Shown: in pieces, positions 48,611 to 57,938 of the stretch
Position numbering within the stretch: position 1 is the stretch's first letter
Layout: each line of letters begins with the position of its first letter
Assembly (NCBI RefSeq): GCF_022170785.1
Contig: NZ_CP081870.1
Span: forward strand, 3,026,001 to 3,090,000
Reading direction: 5' to 3'
DNA from: Rossellomorea marisflavi
GTDB taxonomy: Bacteria; Bacillota; Bacilli; Bacillales; Bacillaceae_B
DNA: 64,000 nucleotides
Notes under the pieces: model-generated
Database searches by the model: none
Told to the model about the DNA's origin: nothing
What the model saw: the letters and a program-made list of their open reading frames with translations, nothing else
Position numbers and translations under genes: made by a program

Positions 48611-48720
48611 AAATTCGAATTTTACTCGATAAAAAGTCATAATCGGCAGTTTTTCCGTTCAATGGGCGATTTTTCGCCATTTGACGGGCAAAATCTTAGC
48701 CGATTAAGGAATAGGAGGCT
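48611..48720 (+). promoter_or_regulatory. Nested inverted repeats upstream of hisJ
   Basis: An outer AATCGGC (48641-48647) pairs with GCCGATT (48699-48705). Inside it, CCGTTCAATGGGCGA (48655-48669) pairs with TCGCCATTTGACGG (48674-48687), giving a two-part stem ending 6 bases before the AGGAGG ribosome site. A separate AAATTCGAATTT palindrome lies at about 48611-48623. There is no T tract, so it is not a classical terminator. It could be a leader structure or a binding site. Confidence 0.5.
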
Positions 48721-48725
48721 TCTCC

Positions 48726-49523
48726 ATGATCAAACGGGACGGTCATATCCATACCCCCTTCTGTCCGCACGGAAGCAAGGACGCCATGGAAGAATATGTC
48801 GAAAGACTCATCGCACTCGGATACACCCACATCACGTTCACAGAACACGCTCCCCTTCCAAGGGACTTCATCGATCCTGTGCCGGAAAAGGACAGCGCTA
48901 TGCAGTTCGGGCAAATGGACGACTATCTGAAAGAAATCGACCGTTTAAAAAGGAAATATGATGGCCGCATTGTGATTTTAGCAGGCCTGGAGGTGGACTA
49001 TATCGAGGGCTATGAAGAAGGAACAAAAGAGTTGCTGACAAAATACGGTCCGTTCCTCAACGACAGCATCCTCTCGGTTCACTTCTTGAAGAAAGACGGG
49101 GCTTGGTACTGCCTGGACTATAGTGATGAAACCTTCGGTAGGATGACGGAAGCCTATGGCGGGGTCGATGCTGTCCATGAGGATTATTATAGAGCCGTCC
49201 TTTCTTCCATCCGTTCGGACCTCGGTCCCTATAAACCGAAGAGGATCGGTCATATGACACTAGCGAACAAATTCCAGAAGCTCTACCCGACAACCCGATC
49301 TTTTTCCCGGGATATTTCAACCATCCTCGAAGCGATCCTCGCCAACGGTCTGGAAGTCGATTATAACGGAGCAGGTGTCATCAAACCGCACTGCGGCGAG
49401 TCCTATCCACCCGAACCGGTCATCCGGAAGGCTTATGGGATGGGGATTCCCGTCGTATATGGTTCCGATGCCCATACGGTCAGAGGCCTTGATCAAGGAA
49501 GGACCCGGATGACGTTCCTATGA
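48726..49523 (+). CDS. hisJ: Histidinol-phosphatase HisJ
   Basis: PHP-family phosphatase for the penultimate step of histidine synthesis. 265 residues with metal-binding motifs IKRDGHIHTPFCPHG (3-17), FTEHAPLPRDF, LAGLEVDYIEG, LSVHFL and the closing YGSDAHTV near 250. It stands alone, away from a his operon, as in B. subtilis. AATAGGAGGCTTCTCC precedes the ATG. It converges with refZ across only a few bases and shows no terminator between. Confidence 0.94.
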   Translation: MIKRDGHIHTPFCPHGSKDAMEEYVERLIALGYTHITFTEHAPLPRDFIDPVPEKDSAMQFGQMDDYLKEIDRLKRKYDGRIVILAGLEVDYIEGYEEGTKELLTKYGPFLNDSILSVHFLKKDGAWYCLDYSDETFGRMTEAYGGVDAVHEDYYRAVLSSIRSDLGPYKPKRIGHMTLANKFQKLYPTTRSFSRDISTILEAILANGLEVDYNGAGVIKPHCGESYPPEPVIRKAYGMGIPVVYGSDAHTVRGLDQGRTRMTFL

Positions 49524-49526
49524 ATC

Positions 49527-50171
49527 TCAGACGAGCATCTCTTTTTCGAATGGTTCATTCCTCTGTTCAACAAGCATGAGCCTGATCCACTGATCGATCT
49601 GCTGATAGTAATGGTCAACAAAATAGAATTCCTGCGGAAAAAGCTGCCATACTTCCCTCAATTGCTGGCTGTTCAGAAACGGAAAGGTCAGCATGGATTT
49701 CAGCTGAATGATGAGGAAATTCACCGGCTGCTTCTTGAATGAGTGATCCATCATCCCCTTTTCAAACAGGCACTTCAAGTAGAATCGCTCCTTCATAAGA
49801 TAGGAAGCGATGATCTCCCTTACGACCTGGGAATCGATGGACACTTCCCTCCAGATGAACCGGGTGAGCTGATGGTTCTCGCTTTGGAATTTGAGGAGCT
49901 TGTAGACGGCACGTTTCAGGCACACTTCAGCATCGATGTATGGAAGGGCAGCGGTCTCCTCCTCCAAAAAACGGAGATAGGGTTCAAAGAAATGCGTGAA
50001 GCATGCTTCGAGAAGCCCCTGCTTCCCTTTAAAATAATAGGAGATCGTCGCAGGGTTGACATCGGCCTTGCCGGCGATATCCCTGACAGACGTACCATCG
50101 AATCCATGGTCATTGAATAATGAAACAGCAGCAGCAAAAATCGCATCTTTTGTACTTATAAGCTTCTTCAT
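49527..50171 (-). CDS. refZ: FtsZ-regulating TetR-family protein RefZ
   Basis: 214 residues; the N-terminal TetR helix-turn-helix (ISTKDAIFAAAVSLFNDHGFDGTSVRDIAGKADVNPATISYYFKGKQGLLEA, about 4-55) is followed by an all-helical ligand/dimer domain. The position between hisJ and the GAF reductase gene matches yttP/refZ. In B. subtilis it binds motifs near the origin and its own promoter and inhibits FtsZ during polar division in sporulation. The ATG's ribosome site is weak (AACGAGGGATTCGA). Confidence 0.88.
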   Translation of the reverse strand: MKKLISTKDAIFAAAVSLFNDHGFDGTSVRDIAGKADVNPATISYYFKGKQGLLEACFTHFFEPYLRFLEEETAALPYIDAEVCLKRAVYKLLKFQSENHQLTRFIWREVSIDSQVVREIIASYLMKERFYLKCLFEKGMMDHSFKKQPVNFLIIQLKSMLTFPFLNSQQLREVWQLFPQEFYFVDHYYQQIDQWIRLMLVEQRNEPFEKEMLV

Positions 50172-50411
50172 TCGAATCCCTCGTTTCGTTTGATTGGCCG
50201 GTAGAGAACGGAATGGATTGAAGATTTCTTGGAAATATGCTAAAACTGATTCAATACGTTCGTGAGGATCCCGTATAGGGACCTTCAGCGTTACAACATG
50301 TATTCGTCCATCGCGGCCGATTCCCTCCTTTTACTTATCGACATAATCCATCGAGTGAAGGGGAAATGGGGTGCGGACGGATCAATTCGTGTAGAATAGG
50401 GGGAGTTTGTG

Positions 50412-50897
50412 TTGTTTAAAGTAGAAAAATATGAGGATTCAAAAGATAAAGGGTACACACTCGTCACCAAACAGCTGAGCGCTCTGCTTGAAGGAGAGCC
50501 GAATGTCATTGCGAACCTCAGCAACGCTTCTGCGCTGTTGAATCAATTTCTCGACCGCACCAATTGGGTAGGCTTCTATCTCTACGAAGAAGAAAGCAAT
50601 CAACTCGTCCTCGGCCCATTCCAGGGACTGCCTGCATGTGTGCGCATCCCGCTTGGCAAAGGTGTTTGTGGCACGGCTGCATCGGAACGGAAAACGATGC
50701 TTGTCGAGGATGTCCATGCATTTCCCGGACATATCGCCTGCGATGCCGCTTCACAATCAGAAATCGTCGTACCGATCGTAAAGGATGACAAGCTGATCGG
50801 CGTCCTTGATATCGACAGCCCTGAAAAAGCCCGATTCGACGAAGAAGATCAACGTCATCTTGAACGCTTTGTGGAAGAACTCGTCCGTCACGTTTAA
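50412..50897 (+). CDS. msrC: GAF-domain free methionine-(R)-sulfoxide reductase
   Basis: 161 residues, a single GAF domain of the fRMsr family, which reduces free methionine-R-sulfoxide with thioredoxin. The three family cysteines are present: GLPACVRIP, KGVCGTAA and HIACDAASQSEIVVPI. The start is taken at TTG 50412 (MFKVEKYED); a GTG one codon earlier sits closer to the GGGGGAG site. It is divergent from refZ and has its own terminator shared with megL. Confidence 0.9.
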   Translation: MFKVEKYEDSKDKGYTLVTKQLSALLEGEPNVIANLSNASALLNQFLDRTNWVGFYLYEEESNQLVLGPFQGLPACVRIPLGKGVCGTAASERKTMLVEDVHAFPGHIACDAASQSEIVVPIVKDDKLIGVLDIDSPEKARFDEEDQRHLERFVEELVRHV

Positions 50898-50905
50898 TAA
50901 GATAG

Positions 50906-50941
50906 AAAAAGGAGGGAGCCGATCCGGCTACCCTCCTTTTT
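50906..50941. terminator. Bidirectional terminator between msrC and megL
   Basis: AAAAAGGAGGG ... CCCTCCTTTTT perfect stem with an inner AGCC-GATCC-GGCT arm, between convergent genes. Confidence 0.9.
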
Positions 50942-50942
50942 C

Positions 50943-52127
50943 TTATCCTATCTGATTCAGTGCGTTCTCAAGATCCTCCCAGATATCTTCATAAGCTTCC
51001 AGCCCTACTGAAAGTCGGAGGAGCGTATCGGAGATCCCCATCTTCTCACGCATCTCTTCCGGTACCACCGCATGCGTCATCGTTGCCGGATGCTGGATAA
51101 GGGTTTCGGCATCACCGAGGCTGACGGCGATCTTGATCATCTTCAGCTCATCCATGAGCCTCTGCGCGTCTTCCTTGCATCCCTTGATGGTAAACGAAAT
51201 CATCCCACCCGGCTTTTTCATCTGCTTGGTCATGATGTGATGCTGTGGATGCTCCACCTGTCCCGGGAAGATGACCGTTTCCACCAGTGGATGGTGCTTA
51301 AGCTGCTCTGCCACTTTTGAGGCACTCTCACAGTGGCGGTCCATCCTCACGGCCAGGGTCTTCAATCCCCGCAGCAGGAGCCACGCATCAAAGGGGGAGA
51401 TGATGCCGCCGATATCCTTTTGGGTGGTCATGCGGATCGTTGACATCCGTTCCTGATCCCCCACGACGATCCCCGCTATCACATCCCCATGCCCGCCGAT
51501 ATACTTGGTGGCACTGTGGATGACCAGATCGCAGCCAAATTCAAGCGGGCGTTGAAGGTAAGGCGAGCAAAAGGTATTGTCCACCACCACTGGAATTCCT
51601 TTTTCCTTTGCGATCGAAGAAACAAGCTCCAGATCGATCAGCTGCATCGTCGGGTTGATCGGCGTCTCTACATAGATGCAAGTCGTCCGGTCCGTAAGCT
51701 TCGAGCGTATTTCCTCCTCCGTGTCCATTGGAGAAAAATCATGGCTTATCCCAAATTTCTCTTCCATCAGCTCCAACAATCCGAACGTGCATCCGTACAC
51801 CCCTTGTGAGCATACGATATGGTCGCCTGCCTTTGTCAATGAAAACAGCACAGCTGAAACCGCCGCCATCCCCGAACCGAATGCAAGCGCCGCTTCACCG
51901 CCCTCCAAAGAAGCCATCCGCTCCTCAAGGATCGACACCGTCGGATTCCCGAGTCTTGAATATATATATCCATCCTCATCCCCTGCAAAGCGCCTTTCCC
52001 CCTGCTTTGCCGTTTGAAATGTATAGGTGGATGTCTGATAAAGCGGCGGAGCAAGACTGTCCGAATGCTCCACCGAAGAATAGCCCTCATGAATGACCCT
52101 GGTCTCAAATCGTTTACGTTCTTTCAT
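50943..52127 (-). CDS. megL: Methionine gamma-lyase (Cys/Met metabolism PLP enzyme)
   Basis: 394 residues of the cystathionine gamma-synthase/lyase fold. LAPPLYQTSTYTF, YIYSRLGNPTVSILEERMA, the PLP Lys in VIHSATKYIGGHGDVIAG (about 205), and the Cys in SQGVYGCTFGL (about 113), a residue typical of methionine gamma-lyases, all favour that activity: methionine to methanethiol, 2-oxobutyrate and ammonia. Cystathionine or homocysteine lyase activity cannot be excluded. The gene is not at this place in B. subtilis. A one-mismatch cre lies upstream. It neighbours the free methionine sulfoxide reductase, a related substrate. Confidence 0.85.
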   Translation of the reverse strand: MKERKRFETRVIHEGYSSVEHSDSLAPPLYQTSTYTFQTAKQGERRFAGDEDGYIYSRLGNPTVSILEERMASLEGGEAALAFGSGMAAVSAVLFSLTKAGDHIVCSQGVYGCTFGLLELMEEKFGISHDFSPMDTEEEIRSKLTDRTTCIYVETPINPTMQLIDLELVSSIAKEKGIPVVVDNTFCSPYLQRPLEFGCDLVIHSATKYIGGHGDVIAGIVVGDQERMSTIRMTTQKDIGGIISPFDAWLLLRGLKTLAVRMDRHCESASKVAEQLKHHPLVETVIFPGQVEHPQHHIMTKQMKKPGGMISFTIKGCKEDAQRLMDELKMIKIAVSLGDAETLIQHPATMTHAVVPEEMREKMGISDTLLRLSVGLEAYEDIWEDLENALNQIG

Positions 52128-52182
52128 TTCTCCCTATCCCTCCTCTGTCTATACTTCTAGAATATGCGAAATAGCGTCAAAA

Positions 52183-52196
52183 AGAAAGCGTTTACA
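52183..52196 (-). promoter_or_regulatory. cre site upstream of megL
   Basis: TGTAAACGCTTTCT on the minus strand matches the cre consensus at all but one position (final base). It lies about 55 bases upstream of the ATG near a TTGACG -35-like hexamer. Catabolite repression is inferred. Confidence 0.55.
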
Positions 52197-52296
52197 CTAA
52201 TGTGCTAAAGTAAGAATAGTACTCTTCTTCCCCTCAATCGTTAGTCACCACCTCCTCGTGTACGCTCATTCGGGGAGATGCACCCATCATACGAAA

Positions 52297-52325
52297 AAGC
52301 CCGCCGGAATTCCGGCGGGCTTTCA
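52297..52325 (-). terminator. Terminator after ytrP
   Basis: AAAGCCCGCCGG-AATT-CCGGCGGGCTTT, a perfect self-complementary stem overlapping the ytrP stop codon, with TTTT on the minus strand. Confidence 0.92.
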
Positions 52326-54125
52326 TGCATATGTGGATCGATCTTCAAGGACCACCTGGTTCTTCCCATTATTCTTGGCGATATAGAGTGCTTCATCCGC
52401 CCGCTTCACAAGCTTTTCCACCGTGACCGCAGAACGTTTGCGGTGCCACGAGGCCACTCCGCAAGAAAGGGTCACCCTGGGAGAAGTCTTTTCCGAAATT
52501 CCTTCAACGAGGGCCCTTCCGATCAACGCACCGATGGATTGTTCGACAGAAGGGAGATAAACGGCCAATTCTTCGCCGCCCCACCGGGCAACATAGCCGC
52601 TTTCCCCCACCACTTCCTTCATCAGATCCGCCACCTGTACGAGCACTTCATCACCAACCTGGTGACCGAACCGGTCATTGATCGATTTGAAATCATCGAT
52701 ATCGACAAGAAGCAGGGTGCCGTGATCATCCTGTTCTATAGAAGCATCCATCTTTTCTCCAAGATAGGCCCTTGCGTATAGATTGGTCATCTGATCAGTG
52801 ATGACCAACTCCTCCAATTTCTCCCGAAGCCTTGCATTCGTGATGGCAAGGGTGGAATGATGGATGAAGGATTGAAACAGCTTATACATGTCGAACGAGA
52901 AACGATAAGCATCCCGGTGAAGGACAAGGCAGAATCCCAGGAGGCTTCCATCATGCATCATCGGAACCGCCATCAGGGAAGAAAAAGCTTCTCCATCCCC
53001 CACCTGTTCGTTCATCTCACCGATGAAGATGGCTTCCCTGTTCTCTTGCATCCTTTCGTGGACAAATTCCACATACCGTTTCCCAGATGGAAGACTGAAC
53101 AGATCCGAGCTTTCCTCCGAGATCATAACAGCTCCGTCTTCAAACAGGACAAAGCCGATATCTTCTGTCTGGAAGGATTTCTCCACTTGCTTCCTTAAAA
53201 ACTGGAGGGTGTCCGACATTCTCAGATTCAAGTTCAACTGATGGGAGGTTTCATTGATCAGCTGAAGATCTGAAATGACTTTTCTTGATTGTTCGTAAAG
53301 TTTTGCATTTTCAAGGGCACTTCCCGCCGTATAGGCCAGTAGCTTCACAAATTCCTTTTTATGATCACTCAGCGGCGACGTGGGATTGAGCTTCACTTCC
53401 AGTACCCCGTAGATCCCTTGTGTCCCTTTGAGGGGCGCATAGAGGACATGCTCTCCCCAGCATTTCATTTCACCGCTGACAAACACATGCATGGAGGCTT
53501 CATTCGCTTTGTCCAAATCAAAGTGACGGATCGAATGAGCTTCATTCCCAACGGGGTCATTCGCCAGGAGCAACGTGAACACGTCTTGAGGGAAAACGCG
53601 CTTCAGGGTATCCATCGTCACAACAAGGAGCTTCCTCACATCCCTGGTGGAATGGAAAATCTCCGTCACGTTGAACAACTCCCTATACCTGCGTTCATCT
53701 TCATGCACGGTCTTGATCGCACTCGTATGCAATAGGAAGCGATTGCTCACCTCCCATATCTGCTTCAGAAGCGCACGGTCCACTTTTATTCCACCAATCC
53801 AAAAAAGCAAAAGGGAGCCGCCTCCCTGATGATCCGCGAAAGCGAGCCCATCGCGGATTCCAACATGGGGCCCTTCATAGCTGATCGAAAAAGGATTCCT
53901 ATACCGGATTTCCTCCCCCATGATGGAGAGGGGCACATCCCCTGCCTCCCCGGAACCATATAGTAGATAGGAATCATCCGAATGGATATACAGATGTACC
54001 CGCTCTGCGTTCCAAGACTCTCCCATGATCCCGAGCCATCTTTCTATATAAGTAGATGGTTCCCCATCATAGATCAAGTCGAAAAGATTTGATTTATACG
54101 TTAATAGTACTTCGTTGTCAGTCAT
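52323..54125 (-). CDS. ytrP: GAF-GGDEF diguanylate cyclase-like protein YtrP
   Basis: 600 residues: an N-terminal region of unclear fold (1-150), a GAF-like domain (about 155-300), a second GAF-like segment (about 300-420) and a C-terminal GGDEF domain (about 440-600). The active-site loop is RWGGEELAVYL, a catalytically competent GGEEL form; LLLVDIDDFKSINDRFGHQVGDEVL holds the metal-binding Asp residues. No I-site RxxD is obvious. It is likely to make cyclic-di-GMP on GAF input, but the signal is unknown. The start MTDNEVL follows GAGGGGAAAA, while the longer frame has no site. An unusually long structured leader precedes it. Confidence 0.87.
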   Translation of the reverse strand: MTDNEVLLTYKSNLFDLIYDGEPSTYIERWLGIMGESWNAERVHLYIHSDDSYLLYGSGEAGDVPLSIMGEEIRYRNPFSISYEGPHVGIRDGLAFADHQGGGSLLLFWIGGIKVDRALLKQIWEVSNRFLLHTSAIKTVHEDERRYRELFNVTEIFHSTRDVRKLLVVTMDTLKRVFPQDVFTLLLANDPVGNEAHSIRHFDLDKANEASMHVFVSGEMKCWGEHVLYAPLKGTQGIYGVLEVKLNPTSPLSDHKKEFVKLLAYTAGSALENAKLYEQSRKVISDLQLINETSHQLNLNLRMSDTLQFLRKQVEKSFQTEDIGFVLFEDGAVMISEESSDLFSLPSGKRYVEFVHERMQENREAIFIGEMNEQVGDGEAFSSLMAVPMMHDGSLLGFCLVLHRDAYRFSFDMYKLFQSFIHHSTLAITNARLREKLEELVITDQMTNLYARAYLGEKMDASIEQDDHGTLLLVDIDDFKSINDRFGHQVGDEVLVQVADLMKEVVGESGYVARWGGEELAVYLPSVEQSIGALIGRALVEGISEKTSPRVTLSCGVASWHRKRSAVTVEKLVKRADEALYIAKNNGKNQVVLEDRSTYA

Positions 54126-54363
54126 TTTTCCCCTCACCCACACCAAAGGTTTGTCTTGTAACGCTGTAGCAACAGCCGGGAGCGGCAATGGCGGCTAATG
54201 GACCGACAATCCGCCGCCATACTCACTTCCCGATATCAGATAACTAAAAAATCAGAAAACAATACCCATTGACCCCTCCGAGACGAAGGGGCACCGATCG
54301 GGAGATACTTGCCATCTCCCCTTTTGTGGACGACGTTCGTACTTTTCTATAAACGTCATTATA
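54126..54363 (-). promoter_or_regulatory. Promoter and structured 5' leader of ytrP
   Basis: TGCTATAAT (minus strand, -10 at 54358-54363) is an extended -10 promoter. Transcription would start near 54350, giving a leader of about 225 bases. The leader contains several stems: GGGGAGAT...ATCTCCC (about 54299-54324), a CCCCT/AGGGG hairpin (about 54272-54292) and GGCGGC...GCCGCC (about 54190-54218). No known riboswitch consensus was recognised. It fills the gap upstream of ytrP. Confidence 0.45.
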
Positions 54364-54435
54364 GCATAGTAAGTGACTTATGGACTAGATTGATCTTCAG
54401 GTATGATGGGTTTTTGGATAGGTCCAAATCCCTCC

Positions 54436-54464
54436 TTGACTTCTGACACTCCGCATCATATAAT
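54436..54464 (+). promoter_or_regulatory. rpsD: Sigma-A promoter of rpsD
   Basis: TTGACT (54436-54441) and TATAAT (54459-54464) are separated by exactly 17 bases, the strongest promoter match in the window. It points toward rpsD about 190 bases downstream. Confidence 0.9.
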
Positions 54465-54474
54465 ATTCTTTGTG

Positions 54475-54650
54475 TAAAATAATGCAGCTTCAGTGAAGTC
54501 CCTTATGACCGTATTTTGTTCCTCTTACCATGAGGTGTATCTCGTAACCCGCTGCTGCTAGGGCGAAGGTACATGAAAACAAAATGCACATATTGGCTGT
54601 TCATAGGTGTTTTTATTTTACAACAAAATAAAAACAATAAAGGAGGAGTC
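54475..54650 (+). ncRNA. rpsD leader RNA (likely S4 autoregulatory)
   Basis: About 175 bases of leader between the promoter and the ribosome site. An ATTTTGTT segment (about 54513-54520) pairs with AACAAAAT (about 54576-54583), enclosing a pseudoknot-like stretch (CCTCTTACCATGAGGTG ... GGGCGAAGGTACATG). A second all-A/T hairpin (TGTTTTTATTTT / AAAATAAAAACA, 54608-54637) ends a few bases before AAAGGAGGAG. B. subtilis S4 represses its own translation through such a leader; that this one acts the same way is inferred from position and layout. Confidence 0.65.
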
Positions 54651-54654
54651 ATTC

Positions 54655-55257
54655 ATGGCTCGATATACTGGCCCAAGCTGGAAACTATCCCGTCGTCTTG
54701 GAATCTCTCTAAGCGGAACGGGTAAAGAACTAGAAAAGCGTCCTTACGCTCCAGGACAACATGGTCCTAACCAACGTAAAAAAATCTCTGAGTATGGTCT
54801 TCAACTTCAAGAGAAACAAAAACTTCGTCACATGTACGGAGTAACTGAGCGTCAATTCCGCAACTTGTTCGATCAAGCTGGCAAACTACAAGGTAAGCAC
54901 GGTGAAAACTTCATGGCGCTACTTGAGTGCCGTCTTGATAACGTTGTATACCGTCTTGGTCTTGCACGTACTCGTCGTCAAGCTCGTCAGCTTGTCAACC
55001 ACGGTCACGTAACAGTGAATGGTTCACGCGTAGATATCCCATCTTTCCGCGTACTACCAGGACAAGTCATCTCAGTTCGTGAAAAATCACGCAACCTTGA
55101 CATCATCAAAGAAGCGATGGAAGTGAACAGCTTTGTTCCTGAATTCCTTACTTTCGATGCTGACAAGCTTGAAGGTACATTCACACGCGTTCCTGAGCGT
55201 TCTGAACTACCAGCTGAAATCAATGAAGCTCTTATCGTTGAGTTCTACTCTCGTTAA
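54655..55257 (+). CDS. rpsD: 30S ribosomal protein S4
   Basis: 200 residues; S4 primary 16S rRNA-binding protein that starts 30S assembly. The N-terminal [36 protein letters not shown] and the S4 RNA-binding domain [31 protein letters not shown] (about 92-122) are canonical. The short form without zinc Cys residues is typical of this copy. The ATG at MARYTG follows AAAGGAGGAGTCATTC. Single gene with leader, promoter and terminator. Confidence 0.98.
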   Translation: MARYTGPSWKLSRRLGISLSGTGKELEKRPYAPGQHGPNQRKKISEYGLQLQEKQKLRHMYGVTERQFRNLFDQAGKLQGKHGENFMALLECRLDNVVYRLGLARTRRQARQLVNHGHVTVNGSRVDIPSFRVLPGQVISVREKSRNLDIIKEAMEVNSFVPEFLTFDADKLEGTFTRVPERSELPAEINEALIVEFYSR

Positions 55258-55263
55258 TGAGCA

Positions 55264-55312
55264 AGCAAAAACCCTTGGAATGTTGTTCTCAACGTTTCAG
55301 GGGTTTTTTTCT
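55264..55312 (+). terminator. Terminator after rpsD
   Basis: AAAAACCCTTGGAA ... TTTC(A)GGGGTTTTTTT stem directly after the rpsD stop. Confidence 0.85.
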
Positions 55313-55339
55313 GTTCGGAAAACGTCATCGGAGGAGAAT

Positions 55340-55920
55340 CCACAGTGTAGTGCTATGCAAATAATCACCTCTTCCAGCACGCTTCCGCTACCCTATGCAT
55401 CCCCACTACCGGATCCCTCTTCTTCCACCATGGCTGACAGCTCATGATCCACTTCCGGTTCTTCAACGTCTTCATGTCCACCGTCCCTGCAGCCCTAAGC
55501 CTCGCGCACATATCATCATCTTTTCCTTCTTCACAATCTTTAAGATCTTTAAGATCTTTAAGTTCTTCTTTATGTTTCCACCTTCATTCCACCTCTCTTT
55601 CACAACCATTTCATAAGTCTTTCACATCCATTTCACAAGGTGTTCCAGTAGGATCTAGCGTTGAGATTTGTAAGGAAGAAAATAAATCCTTCTCTGACAT
55701 CTTTTCCGCGCGTCTCCACCGATCGTCATGACTGCATTCTTGCATCCCCCATCCACCTGATCTCCTATCTTATATATAGGTTCTGCCTGCAAGAAAGGGT
55801 ACCTTCTAAGAAATTTTTCAACTGGAGGAAACAGATCATCGAAGTGTGGCGATACGGTCCCATGCTTCGGATTCACAGCAGAACAATCGATGCGTTCACT
55901 CCTTTTCCCCTCCGCTCGAT
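55340..55920 (-). pseudogene. Possible decayed coding remnant
   Basis: The 750-base gap from rpsD to the small membrane protein has no intact gene. On the minus strand one frame carries a short acidic/basic repeat: three tandem CTTAAAGAT units (about 55537-55566, LKDLKDLKD), with KHKEEL before it. After a frame change comes DGGHEDVEEPEVDHELSAMVEEEGSGSGDA ending in TAG. Upstream of that are three imperfect 23-base units of the TGTGAAATGG type interrupted by stop codons. I read this as a frame-shifted relic, but it could be non-coding sequence. Confidence 0.3.
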
Positions 55921-56010
55921 TGGTGTGTGCTAAAATAAAACGAGGTGATTCCAGTTGAAACCATCATTTCCTATTGATGGTTATGACTCGTCCCTATCGG
56001 AGGTGATGCA

Positions 56011-56199
56011 ATGACTCTATGGATTTGTGTAGCGTTGATTTTGCTTTCGACGGTGTTGTGCTCTGTCATGAACGACAAAAAGCTCAATCCACGCCAGAAG
56101 AAACGCACGGCAATCTGGATGATCGGCTCGTCCGTCTCATTGGGCGCTGCACTGGCCATCGTTGAATATAGTGATACGATCGCGGCGTGGCTGTCGTAA
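56011..56199 (+). CDS. Small two-helix membrane protein
   Basis: A 62-residue protein with two hydrophobic segments (about 2-19 and 36-58) split by a basic NDKKLNPRQKKR loop. The ATG follows TCGGAGGTGATGCA with ideal spacing, and a terminator closes it. Lies between rpsD and tyrS, where some bacilli carry a short membrane gene. Family not recognised. Confidence 0.65.
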   Translation: MTLWICVALILLSTVLCSVMNDKKLNPRQKKRTAIWMIGSSVSLGAALAIVEYSDTIAAWLS

Positions 56200-56211
56200 T
56201 GTCCGATGACG

Positions 56212-56246
56212 CAAAAAGGACTTCCCATCCCGGGAAGTCCTTTTTC
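56212..56246. terminator. Bidirectional terminator before tyrS 3' end
   Basis: AAAAAGGACTTCCC ... GGGAAGTCCTTTTT stem with a short ATCCC loop, between the convergent small protein gene and tyrS. Confidence 0.9.
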
Positions 56247-56264
56247 ACATTACCTTTCGTTCAT

Positions 56265-57548
<1,284 letters not shown>

Positions 57549-57555
57549 TTAGCGC

Positions 57556-57830
57556 ATAAAAAAAGCCCCTGCACAAATATGCAGGGACGCTGTTCGCGCG
57601 GTACCACCCAAATTAAGGACAAAGCTGTCCTTCACTCTTTTGAAATAACGGCTCTTACCGTTTGCTGCTACTTGGGTTCACAACAAAAGCTCCGGGAGGT
57701 AATTCGTCTGCGTGCCGTGCCGATTTTCACCACCCATCGGCTCTCTGGACGTTACGGAGTACACAAACTACTTATTCCCATCATTGCGTATCACATTTCA
57801 ATCACTCTATATGGTTTTTATCATATTCCG
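57556..57830 (-). ncRNA. T-box leader of tyrS (Tyr)
   Basis: The T-box core GGGTGGTACCGCG (57597-57609, minus strand) pairs with acceptor ends of uncharged tRNA. It is followed by a CCCTGC/GCAGGG terminator hairpin with a T tract (57558-57587). Upstream are the stem I elements (GTAGTTTGTGTACTCCGTAACG) and a UAC codon at 57699-57701 in the specifier position, matching tyrosine. All parts of the classical T-box are in order. Confidence 0.95.
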
Positions 57831-57938
57831 CGAGAATAGTCAACGACTGCCCCTCCAGCCGTCAGACTTTTTTCCACTTTTTCCGACCGCATTCACCCTA
57901 TTATGCTATAATGGGAATGTTCTGGAGGGGATGAATAA

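Noticed and set aside
48522..48725. T-box leader before hisJ
   Set aside because: No GGGTGGTACCGCG core, no terminator and too short, unlike the clear T-box before tyrS.
55655..55876. A 73-codon minus-strand frame after rpsD
   Set aside because: No ribosome site and no recognisable pattern. It lies in the degenerate interval and is more likely chance or relic.
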